From contig NZ_CP045324.1 in assembly GCF_009363275.1 (NCBI RefSeq), positions 1,550,001-1,614,000 of the forward strand: a stretch of DNA of 64,000 nt. Reading direction: 5' to 3'. Positions 17,002-23,556 of this stretch are shown here, piece by piece. The translations under genes were made by a program, and so were the position numbers. The stretch is from Marinobacter sp. THAF197a. GTDB lineage: Bacteria; Pseudomonadota; Gammaproteobacteria; Pseudomonadales; Oleiphilaceae. Each line of letters opens with the position of its first letter. Positions within the stretch are counted from its first letter, which is position 1. Below the pieces are notes generated by a model, which was not told the DNA's origin, did no database searches, and saw nothing but the letters and a program-made list of their open reading frames with translations.

Positions 17002-18279
17002 TTAAACGCCTGGTCCGTCCTCCACTGGCTTGTCATCCCGGAACCGCACGAACCGCGGATGTCGCAGGGAGCCATCGGGTGTTTTTTCGTGGTATTCGAT
17101 TTCGATGAGACCGGTGAACATGGAGCGATAGCCGGCGTGAGCTTTCTGCCAGATTTCCAATCGTTGTTCATCGGTGAACCCCGAACCAACCCGAACTTCC
17201 ACACCATCGAGGTCAACGATAACCGCGCCCAACATACCCTGGTATTTCCCGGTGCCTTCTTCCAGGCCAATGATCGGAGCATCCACCGTCTGCTGATCTT
17301 TGATCTTCAACCAGGCCCGGGACCGCTTACAGTGGTATTCACCACTGGTGGGTTTAACAATAACACCTTCGCCGCCCTCGGCCCGGACACCGTTGTAATA
17401 CTCCATCACCTCCTGGTGGTTGCCGGCGTACCAGACGGGTGTCCGACGGACGTGGTTGTGGTTGATGTCCACGATCCAGATGGCCAGGCATTGCTGACGC
17501 TCATGGTATGGGGCGGGGTCGTGGCCTCGTTTGAAGTGGTCGGAGCGAAGCATGTCGAACGCCATGAAGTGAGCGTTGCGATACTCGGATTTACCTCTGG
17601 CCGCGCCGATGCGGTAGAAGCTGCCTTCCGGGTCCACCAGTTCCCCGTCAATGATCATGCCGGACATCGGAGTGACCAGGGCATTACGCTCAACGAAAAT
17701 CCACTGGTGAATCTCATCGGCCAGCCATTGCACGGCGTCGTAGGGCTTCCCGGTGCGAGAGACGAACTGGCCACCTTCGGGTTCAAGGATGAGCAATGCC
17801 CGCATGCCGTCGTACTTGGGCTCCACGGCCACCGGCCACACGTCTATATGACGCTCATCATATTTGTGGGCAAGCATGCAGTCGAAAGTAGGGATGGTAC
17901 CCGGAGCCACGGCATTGATGGTTTTCGCTGTCACACCACACCGGAGGTCTTTGGTGAGAATGCGCTTCAGGAGCTCGTAGCTTTTGGCGTTTAATGTGTC
18001 GCCCCAGAATTCGACATCTTCTCTTGCTGAATTACCGGTCAAGGATCGGGAAGCGTACTGGTCCAGTGCAAACCATGTCTCATCGGTGAAGTCGAATTTA
18101 CCAACGTAAACCTGGTTCGGCACCTTGTTTACACCGAATGTGATGAATGGGTCCAATGCTAACTTGATTGCTCTACTGAAGGTTGTATCTGTGAGCAAGT
18201 CCCGGAGTGCCGACTTCTTCTGAGTCGGTGTCATGTCCGCTAACCTGTCCAGGTTTTGAAGTACCTCGGTGCTGTTCAC
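17002..18279 (-). CDS. ATP-dependent DNA ligase (phage)
   Basis: A 425-residue ligase with the nucleotidyltransferase motif I EPKYDGMRAL, placing the adenylated Lys at residue 155. Motif IV (GEGVIVKP) and motif V (WLKIK) follow, and an OB-fold domain closes the protein (GAVIVDLDGVEVRVGSGF). The N-terminal 150 residues are the helical domain found in T7- and T3-like and other phage ligases. It seals nicks using ATP, unlike the NAD-dependent host LigA, and supports phage replication or repair. It has its own promoter at 18312-18340 and ends 47 bases before the SOS promoter region. Confidence 0.93.
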   Translation of the reverse strand: MNSTEVLQNLDRLADMTPTQKKSALRDLLTDTTFSRAIKLALDPFITFGVNKVPNQVYVGKFDFTDETWFALDQYASRSLTGNSAREDVEFWGDTLNAKSYELLKRILTKDLRCGVTAKTINAVAPGTIPTFDCMLAHKYDERHIDVWPVAVEPKYDGMRALLILEPEGGQFVSRTGKPYDAVQWLADEIHQWIFVERNALVTPMSGMIIDGELVDPEGSFYRIGAARGKSEYRNAHFMAFDMLRSDHFKRGHDPAPYHERQQCLAIWIVDINHNHVRRTPVWYAGNHQEVMEYYNGVRAEGGEGVIVKPTSGEYHCKRSRAWLKIKDQQTVDAPIIGLEEGTGKYQGMLGAVIVDLDGVEVRVGSGFTDEQRLEIWQKAHAGYRSMFTGLIEIEYHEKTPDGSLRHPRFVRFRDDKPVEDGPGV

Positions 18280-18311
18280 TGGTTGTTCTCCTGTTCTGTG
18301 AATTTCTGTGA

Positions 18312-18340
18312 ACTTTATGCACTGAAACTTTTATTGTCAA
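18312..18340 (-). promoter_or_regulatory. Predicted promoter of the phage ligase gene
   Basis: On the minus strand TTGACA (18335-18340) is followed by a 17-base spacer and TAAAGT (18312-18317), 33 bases before the ligase start. The -35 matches consensus fully, the -10 in four of six positions. The rightward genes beginning at 18454 must be driven from the same 170-base gap, but I see no equally good rightward promoter. Confidence 0.55.
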
Positions 18341-18453
18341 CTAAAGGTTGTAAATAAATTGTGTTTCGTCTACATTGAGAATCATCGAAGAACATTCACA
18401 GCAACGGAGAACCATTGTGACAGCAATACAACCAAAAGGAGAGGTGACAACCA

Positions 18454-18639
18454 ATGGTGACGCAGAAACGCCTTGAACGACGGTTGCAGTTGAACAAGCG
18501 GCGGCAGGTGGACGGTCTTCTCTATCGAGGCTTCACCGTCGTCACCCGGGACCCACTGGTGCTCCGGAAAGGCCGGCAACTGGCCACTCTGGATGGAGGG
18601 CAAATCAACTATGAAAACACGGAGGTCAGACGTGACTGA
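18454..18639 (+). CDS. Small basic phage protein (61 aa)
   Basis: First gene of the short rightward block. The protein is basic (QKRLERRLQLNKRRQVDGL at the N-terminus) and has no recognised domain. AAAGGAGAGGTG lies before the ATG. The stop overlaps the next gene's GTG by eight bases. Such genes are usually early accessory functions in siphophages. Confidence 0.6.
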   Translation: MVTQKRLERRLQLNKRRQVDGLLYRGFTVVTRDPLVLRKGRQLATLDGGQINYENTEVRRD

Positions 18640-19015
18640 GAAAAAACTGGAAGACCGTATCCGGGCCTGCCGGGAAATCGACGCCGAGGTGACCATGAAG
18701 AACATGGCCGACTTCTTTGGTGCCATGGCAACGCCGGTTGATTTCAATATCGAGGGTGAGTCAAACACGGTGTCAGCGGAGAGCCTGCTGGACCAGATCG
18801 AGGATGCTCATCAGCAAATCAGTGAGGCCCGTATCAAAGAAATCCGTGAGGTCCTGAAAGTGTTGAGCCCTGGTGTCGAGCAGGATGTTCTGGACCGGAT
18901 AACCGACCGCAGTTTGATCCTGGTGCCGGCTCACATGATCGAGCCAGACCTGGTGGATGGCTTGCCGAGTTACATCGCAGTGCATCGGATGCTGCCGAGG
19001 ACCAGGTGGTGTTGA
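18632..19015 (+). CDS. Phage protein, probably frameshifted near its 3' end
   Basis: Start GTG at 18632 is chosen because GGAGG lies nine bases upstream. The first 110 residues are helical and acidic (TEKKLEDRIRACREIDAEVT, then SLLDQIEDAHQQISEARIKE). The annotated frame then ends in an unconvincing tail (HRMLPRTRWC). The -1 frame continues from about 18,960 with a protein-like sequence (LAELHRSASDAAEDQVVLIF, then DADNNLLASANVKH) to a TGA at 19063-19065, right before the ribosome site of the next gene. A one-base loss near 18,957-18,962 is the likely cause. No family recognised. Confidence 0.55.
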   Translation: MTEKKLEDRIRACREIDAEVTMKNMADFFGAMATPVDFNIEGESNTVSAESLLDQIEDAHQQISEARIKEIREVLKVLSPGVEQDVLDRITDRSLILVPAHMIEPDLVDGLPSYIAVHRMLPRTRWC

Positions 19016-19074
19016 TCTTCGACGCCGATAACAACTTGTTGGCTAGTGCCAACGTGAAGCATTGAGGTGGTGTG

Positions 19075-19392
19075 ATGACTGAAGGTGTACTGAAAGCGGC
19101 GGCGGAAAAGATGGGTGCCAGGTTGCAAAAGGAGCAGTCAGTGTTCCTCTCACCTGAAACCCTCACCAGCCTTTGTCAGACGGTCATTCACACCGTTCTG
19201 AATAATGATGGTCAGTATGGTCTCCACGTTGGGTGGACTGGTTGGTATACACGGAAGGGTGGTGAACGTTGGTTTTGGTGCCGGATTATCGCGTTTGACA
19301 ACGGTGACCCGGTAATCAAGACGATGACAGGCAACTATCACCGAAGACCGACTCATTCTTTCGAGTTTAGCAAGGAACTAGAAGGAGAGTGA
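19075..19392 (+). CDS. Phage protein, unknown function (105 aa)
   Basis: ATG at 19075 follows GAGGTGG. The protein has an N-terminal helical part and a Trp/Gly-rich C-terminal part (GLHVGWTGWYTRKGGERWFW). No membrane segment and no known motif. The stop overlaps a possible GTG of the next gene by four bases. It belongs to the rightward accessory block. Confidence 0.6.
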   Translation: MTEGVLKAAAEKMGARLQKEQSVFLSPETLTSLCQTVIHTVLNNDGQYGLHVGWTGWYTRKGGERWFWCRIIAFDNGDPVIKTMTGNYHRRPTHSFEFSKELEGE

Positions 19393-19394
19393 CA

Positions 19395-19760
19395 GTGAGA
19401 AGAATCACACCTATTCAGGAAAAAGATTGCCCGGAGTGCGGGAATCCAATGCGTTGGAAAGGTCTTGATCAACCACGTTGTGAATCATGTAACCCGATGA
19501 ATGGGGTTCCGGTGAAGAACCACGACGTTCGCCAGTTGGACCAGATCATCAAGCAGTTGTCGATTCTGAGAGACGGTATTGAGAAAGGACTGATCCACGT
19601 TCACAAGGGAGGACTGACCCTTTCCGAGCAGACTGAAATAGTCGAGTCGGATTGCACTGAGGGTCATGTTTACCAGGTGCCGGGTAAGCGAACGTGGCGA
19701 GTCAGTGGTGATCTGGTGCTGTGTAACCAGGAGAAGGAGAACACCGATGAAACTCATTGA
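19395..19760 (+). CDS. Phage zinc-ribbon protein
   Basis: The N-terminal CPECGNPM and RCESC pairs (residues about 10-30) form a four-cysteine zinc ribbon, followed by a helix and a short beta region. The GTG at 19395 has AAGGAG at the proper distance, better than the GTG at 19389 which is too close. Zinc ribbons of this type bind nucleic acid or act as assembly modules; nothing here tells which. The 3' end overlaps the next gene by 14 bases. Confidence 0.62.
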   Translation: MRRITPIQEKDCPECGNPMRWKGLDQPRCESCNPMNGVPVKNHDVRQLDQIIKQLSILRDGIEKGLIHVHKGGLTLSEQTEIVESDCTEGHVYQVPGKRTWRVSGDLVLCNQEKENTDETH

Positions 19761-20268
19761 CTGGATAGCCGACGGCCTCAACCGCTGGCGGAAACGAATC
19801 GAGAACATGCAATACAACGACGGTGTCACCTGGGCATACTCAGCCTTCTATGATGGTGGGTGGAGCCTGGAAGAAGTGGAGAACCAGTCACACCCGTTCG
19901 GCGGTGGACCACGGAATGCGTTTGAGCGCGGGGTACTTCAAGCCGTCCTCACCATCGAGGCTCAACTGGCCGCAAAGAACCTCCGTGCCAATCAGAATGG
20001 TGAGCCGGTGGATGTGCCGTTCTTCATTCACCCAAGTAACATCTGGTCGGAGGACGCGCCTTATCAATGTGACGAACATGAAGGCCCAGCCTTTAACCTG
20101 GAGCAAGGCAAGGTGAGTCGATATGAACCACCTTGTCAATTTAAGACGGGCGGTTTGGTGGAAGAAGGCATGGGGTCGCGACCTAAAAGCGGGGTGAGAG
20201 GTTGGAAGCAAAACGGCTTCGCTGTGAGACGGTGGTCGCAGTGGACTAAAATGAGGCCAAATGCCTAA
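19747..20268 (+). CDS. Phage protein, unknown function (last gene before the att region)
   Basis: The ATG at 19747 has a strong AGGAGAAGGAG site. The 173-residue protein starts KLIDWIADGLNRWRKRIENM and contains a Trp-rich segment (DGVTWAYSAFYDGGWSLEEV) and a helical middle (NAFERGVLQAVLTIEAQL). The C-terminus from about residue 130 is basic and low in structure. No family recognised. It is the last phage gene before the dusA-like attachment region. Confidence 0.62.
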   Translation: MKLIDWIADGLNRWRKRIENMQYNDGVTWAYSAFYDGGWSLEEVENQSHPFGGGPRNAFERGVLQAVLTIEAQLAAKNLRANQNGEPVDVPFFIHPSNIWSEDAPYQCDEHEGPAFNLEQGKVSRYEPPCQFKTGGLVEEGMGSRPKSGVRGWKQNGFAVRRWSQWTKMRPNA

Positions 20269-20319
20269 GAATGGAAAGAAAGGAAATTTCACACTGTACC
20301 ATTAGTGTACCATTCGATT

Positions 20320-20499
20320 TCAGACCCCTCTGAATCCCTTGTCCTGCAAGTCCTGACGTTCTCTGTAGTTACTATCCATCATTGGTGCAACGCAGAACCG
20401 ACGAGACGGCTCCAGTTCAGCAATAGCGCCCCTTCTCGCTGAATTTCCTGCTCTTTCTTCGCTGCCAATATAGACCATTTCTTGCCCGTTTTTCATCAT
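20320..20499 (-). pseudogene. dusA: 5' fragment of dusA at a phage attachment site
   Basis: From ATG 20499 the minus-strand frame gives a short N-terminus and then SRRFCVAPMMD (20374-20406), which is the conserved start of tRNA-dihydrouridine synthase A. After Asp the frame diverges at once (SNYRERQD) and stops at 20320, where DusA should continue with WTDRHCR. So only the first part of dusA is here. Elements with dusA-type integrases insert exactly in this region and carry a substitute dusA 5' end next to their integrase, which starts 73 bases away in the opposite direction. The rest of dusA is not in the window. Confidence 0.78.
20374..20409. other. Probable att core within dusA
   Basis: This is the only stretch that still encodes the DusA consensus; the homology stops abruptly at 20374. 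A sharp end of homology inside a known integration target is what an att crossover leaves. No second copy of the core is visible in the window. The exact crossover base cannot be set without the other junction. Confidence 0.65.
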
Positions 20500-20511
20500 T
20501 TTTGTAGTGTC

Positions 20512-20550
20512 GGTGCTCCAAAAGTGCTCCAGAAATCGGTTTGGAGCACC
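20512..20550. promoter_or_regulatory. Inverted repeat between dusA fragment and integrase
   Basis: GGTGCTCCAAA (20512-20522) and TTTGGAGCACC (20540-20550) form a perfect 11-base inverted repeat, with an extra direct AGTGCTCC at 20523-20530 in between. It lies in the 73-base gap between two divergent starts. It could be an operator for both promoters or an arm site for the integrase or its excisionase. Confidence 0.6.
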
Positions 20551-20572
20551 GCAACAGGGAGCATGGAGCGCC

Positions 20573-21652
20573 GTGCCTACGATTACTGTCAGAACCCGTG
20601 CCGATGGTACCAAATCATACCGGGCGGCAATCCGCTTAAAGCGTAAAGGGAAGGTAGTATACAGTGAAAGCCGAACCTTTGACCGTAAGGCTTTGGCGAA
20701 AGATTGGGCAACCAGGCGTGAGCTGGAGTTGCAGGAGCCCGGAGCTCTTACCCGGGTTCAGCACCGTGGTATAACCATCGGCGACCTCATCAAGCGGTAC
20801 CAGAAAGAGTTTGGCACCAGCTTTGGTCGGAGTAAGGCCAGAGATATGGATCGCCTGCAGGGCTATGACCTGGCGGCCATCGATACAATGGAGGTGACCA
20901 GTCAGGATTTCGTGGCCCACGTGATGTGGAGGCTCAAAACCGTCAAGCCGCAGACTGCCTCTAATGACCTGATCTGGCTGCGGAGTGTGTTCAAGACTGC
21001 GCGCAGTGCCTGGGGTATTCCTGCAGCGATCGATGCCCTGAATGATGCAGCGGAAACCTGCCGGCGTGAGCGGCTGGTTAGCAAGCCTGATCAGCGCGAT
21101 CGGCGGCCAACCCTTGGTGAGCTGGAGAAACTTCTGGAGTACGGAAAGAGCACAGAGGCCAGGCGCACCACGCCAACCACTTAGATCATCCTGTTCGTTC
21201 TGTTCTCAGCTCGACGGCAAGATGAGATCACAAGGATTCGCTGGTCGGACCTGGATAAGCGCACCCAGAGCATTATCGTTCCGGAGATAAAGCACCCAAG
21301 CCACAGGATGGGAAACCATCGGCGGGTGTATCTCACGGACGAGGCCTGGGCCATCACCCCGCGTCAGCCTGAGACTGATGAGCGAATCTTTCCTTTCAAT
21401 TCGAAATCCATCAGCACCCGGTTCACTGAATGGTGCAAGTTCCTGGGTGTTGAAGATCTGCATTTTAATGACCTGCGGCATGAATGCATAAGCTGGCTGT
21501 TTGAGAGGGGGTGGGATATTCCCCGGGTGGCGGGAGTGAGTGGGCACACCACCTGGTCATCTCTTCAGAGATATACGCACCTGAGTCAGCATGAGCATCA
21601 TGATAAATACGAGGATTGGTTCTGGCGACCGACCAAAAAAAGCGGTGGGTAA
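20573..21652 (+). pseudogene. dusA-type tyrosine integrase interrupted by an in-frame TAG
   Basis: Start GTG at 20573. The N-terminal arm and core-binding domain (GALTRVQHRGITIGDLIKRY at about 60-80) run to codon 203, where TAG at 21182-21184 stops the frame. The same frame continues for 156 codons as the catalytic domain: SARRQDEITRIRW (first Arg), the KHP turn, FNDLRHE (second Arg, with Asn where His is usual), SGHTT and the nucleophile in QRYTH. Total length of about 360 residues is normal for this family, so the TAG is the only visible defect. Either the gene is dead, or the amber is suppressed, or it is a sequencing error. Confidence 0.87.
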
Positions 21653-21663
21653 CCACCGCTTTG
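21634..21663 (-). terminator. Intrinsic terminator over the integrase 3' end
   Basis: AGCGGTGG (21641-21648) pairs with CCACCGCT (21653-21660) across a GTAA loop. On the minus strand it is followed by seven Us, which fits termination of the small minus-strand gene at 21674-21856. The stem also contains the integrase stop codon. Confidence 0.75.
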
Positions 21664-21673
21664 TACTACTTCC

Positions 21674-21856
21674 TCAGCCGTTGTCCGGAGTTCTCTTAAT
21701 TTGCTTCCAGAAATGGCCTGGTTGGGATGTTGGTGGAAGTGGCTTATTATCAGGTACGGCTGCGTAGTTTTCTTTAGCGCCTCCGCGTGGTCCGGTTTCC
21801 TGATAAATGCCGCCGTTTTTTCCGGTATTCTGACCGGGCTTCTTTGAACCAGCCAT
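21674..21856 (-). CDS. Small conserved protein, YjzC-like
   Basis: A 60-residue protein starting MAGSKKPGQNTGKNGGIYQE with GPRGGAKENYAAVPDNKPLP and PTSQPGHFWKQIKR after it. The GKNGGIYQE...PPTSQPGHFW pattern resembles the short YjzC/DUF-type proteins found singly in many bacteria, whose function is unknown. No membrane segment or Cys. A good terminator follows it, so it is a single-gene unit between the integrase and the noncoding stretch at 21857-22291. Confidence 0.68.
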   Translation of the reverse strand: MAGSKKPGQNTGKNGGIYQETGPRGGAKENYAAVPDNKPLPPTSQPGHFWKQIKRTPDNG

Positions 21857-22291
21857 GGCTGGATACCTCGCTACTGAATGTACCCAGCAGAAGAATCGTA
21901 AGATATGAAGAGTTGAAAGTTTGCCGTTGGTAAACTACTCTTCACATCCGATTGCTACATCGGTGGCGGCTGCTGAGTATTTTCTCTGGGCCCGCCCTGC
22001 CGTGTTGGGGCTGCAACCCCGGCACGGCTATTCCTGCCCATGCTAAGCAGTTCTATCGATAGAGCTGCCTAAGTCTAATGATGTATCTTCTGTAACTGTT
22101 CGTCAACTATATGTGTACTTTTTTTTCCCGTTTGCCACTACCAGTTGTGGTTTGGCTGGGTTCTAAGTGCTTATGGCTCGCCAGCAAAAACATTGTTAAA
22201 TGTTGATTCAAGCCCTCTTGCATCTCCAAAGACTCGTTGTAGTTTGACTGCGTGGCCACAGTTTTTCTTTCAATCTCAACGGAGTATAGAG
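21857..22291. other. Noncoding stretch with two strong hairpins
   Basis: No convincing gene lies in these 435 bases. GCCGTGTTGGGG (21999-22010) pairs with CCCCGGCACGGC (22017-22028) through ten Watson-Crick and two G-U pairs. GCAG...CTGC at 22047-22068 is a near-perfect 22-base palindrome centred on ATCGAT. The close spacing of two stable stems suggests a structured RNA or a recombination or replication site of the decayed element. No known RNA family is recognised. Confidence 0.5.
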
Positions 22292-22495
22292 ATGCAAATG
22301 GATGAGAAGTTGAATAAACGGGTTCCGTGTGAGGATGTGCTCGTGGCCATCGGGGATATAGCGAGTAGTGGCGCTTCGCTTCAGAAGGTATTGGCTTCAG
22401 GTGTGGTCTCGGGTCGTGTCGCCGATGCTTGCTGCGATCTGTTCGAGGAGATTGCCGAGCTGGCAGGGACGATTGAGTCGGGTGCTCGACACTAA
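22292..22495 (+). CDS. Small helical protein of unknown function (67 aa)
   Basis: ATG 22292 has GGAG at 22281. The product (starting MQMDEKLNKRVPCEDVLVAI) is mostly helical and acidic, with three Cys (one near 13, two adjacent near 48). An earlier in-frame start at 22145 gives an unlikely N-terminus. It sits opposite the methyltransferase/ParB operon with a shared terminator between them. It might be an accessory or antidote-like protein of that island, but there is no direct evidence. Confidence 0.55.
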   Translation: MQMDEKLNKRVPCEDVLVAIGDIASSGASLQKVLASGVVSGRVADACCDLFEEIAELAGTIESGARH

Positions 22496-22517
22496 AAGCC
22501 AAGAGTTTGAGGTAGTT

Positions 22518-22552
22518 GATCCCAGCTCGATGATTCGAGGCTGGGATCTTTT
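22518..22552. terminator. Bidirectional terminator between convergent genes
   Basis: GATCCCAGC (22518-22526) and GCTGGGATC (22540-22548) form a 9-base stem, extended inward by TCGA pairing, with TTTT following on the plus strand. It separates the plus-strand small gene from the end of the adenine methyltransferase gene. Confidence 0.7.
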
Positions 22553-22554
22553 CG

Positions 22555-23547
22555 TCAGAGCGCCGCAGCTGTCCGTTTGGGGAACGCAGGAGCGGCTTTT
22601 TCCTCAGCCCGTTGTTGGATGTCTGCGAATGCGGGAAGTCGGCAATGAGTTGAGGCTACAAGAAGTTCTCTCCCGAGTTTTGCCCTCTGCATCAGATAAC
22701 TCAGCTCAATCACACCTCTGGTTCTCTCTGCGTAAAGCCTGTGTATCAGCTCGTGGTCATCATATGTAATCAGCCACTTCCAATTTTTGTCTTTGATATA
22801 GCCAGAGAGGCGTTGGTGATCTTCCTCTGAAAAGCAGTGCTCTTTGTATAGGTTTTTGCCTTGAGCAACATATGGGGGGTCAAGAAATATAAGCACTTCG
22901 CCGTTAAGAAGGGGGCTCAAACGCTCCAGCATGTCGCAAGCATCTAGGCACGTCACTCTGATCTTATCTCTGTGAGCGGCTATCGTTTCTATTCGCTTAA
23001 CGAGGCCGGCTCGATTGAATCTGCAGTCGATTTTATAGTTTCCAGTTTGGTCTAGCCCCCCAATGGGGCCGCCGGAAAGCAATCCCGAGCGATTGCAGCG
23101 GTTTAGAAAAAAGGCAGAGAAGCCCAACTCAAGCCGAGAGGCTTGTTCTTTGTGATTGAATACTTCTTTCCAGCGGTACCACTGATCGATAGTTATAGGG
23201 GTCGTTAGCACCAATGACACAAGAGCGTCAGTATCTTCGATCAGTGTTTGCCAAAACGCCGCTATGGCAGGATTTGCGTCGTTCAGGTGGAGCTCGCTGA
23301 TAAGCCCTGCTTCCAGAAGGGGGATTGAGGCACCTGCGCCTCCGCAGAATGGCTCGATCATCGGCTTACCGGAAAGCTCGTTCTGCAGCACGACATTGGC
23401 TAGGAAGTATTTCAGAGATCCCTTTCCGCCTGGATATCTCAAAGGAGTAAGGTCTCGCGGAAGTGCCTTTTTCCCAGAGAGTTCCTGAAAGCTTTTTAGC
23501 CAAAGATCCTTTTGGTTGATGTTCTGTTTCTTCCGCCGAGAGGGCAT
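22555..23547 (-). CDS. DNA adenine methyltransferase, D12 class
   Basis: A 330-residue N6-adenine methyltransferase of the D12 (Dam/DpnM-like) class. Motif X is TPLRYPGGKGSL (about 36-47), the SAM-binding motif I is MIEPFCGGAGAS (about 63-74), and the catalytic motif IV is LIFLDPPYVA (about 218-227). It methylates adenine in a specific DNA site that cannot be read from sequence. It lies nine bases after the ParB-domain gene on the same strand, so the two form an operon. No restriction endonuclease gene is nearby; either the ParB protein plays an effector role or this is a solitary methylase. The 3' tail after residue 305 is Ala-rich and variable. Confidence 0.9.
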   Translation of the reverse strand: MPSRRKKQNINQKDLWLKSFQELSGKKALPRDLTPLRYPGGKGSLKYFLANVVLQNELSGKPMIEPFCGGAGASIPLLEAGLISELHLNDANPAIAAFWQTLIEDTDALVSLVLTTPITIDQWYRWKEVFNHKEQASRLELGFSAFFLNRCNRSGLLSGGPIGGLDQTGNYKIDCRFNRAGLVKRIETIAAHRDKIRVTCLDACDMLERLSPLLNGEVLIFLDPPYVAQGKNLYKEHCFSEEDHQRLSGYIKDKNWKWLITYDDHELIHRLYAERTRGVIELSYLMQRAKLGRELLVASTHCRLPAFADIQQRAEEKAAPAFPKRTAAAL

Positions 23548-23556
23548 TTTAAGTCC

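Noticed and set aside
17059..17994. Long open frame (311 codons) antisense to the ligase gene
   Set aside because: It mirrors the ligase codons, has no ribosome site and no protein-like pattern; the ligase motifs on the other strand are unambiguous.
20269..20400. tRNA or tmRNA as phage attachment site
   Set aside because: No cloverleaf or tmRNA end could be drawn; the DusA coding match explains the site better.
1..21652. Possible diversity-generating retroelement targeting tail fibre genes
   Set aside because: No reverse transcriptase gene and no adenine-variable repeat pair seen in the phage part of the window.
21999..22068. Retron-type msr/msd RNA
   Set aside because: Hairpins are suggestive but there is no reverse transcriptase nearby.
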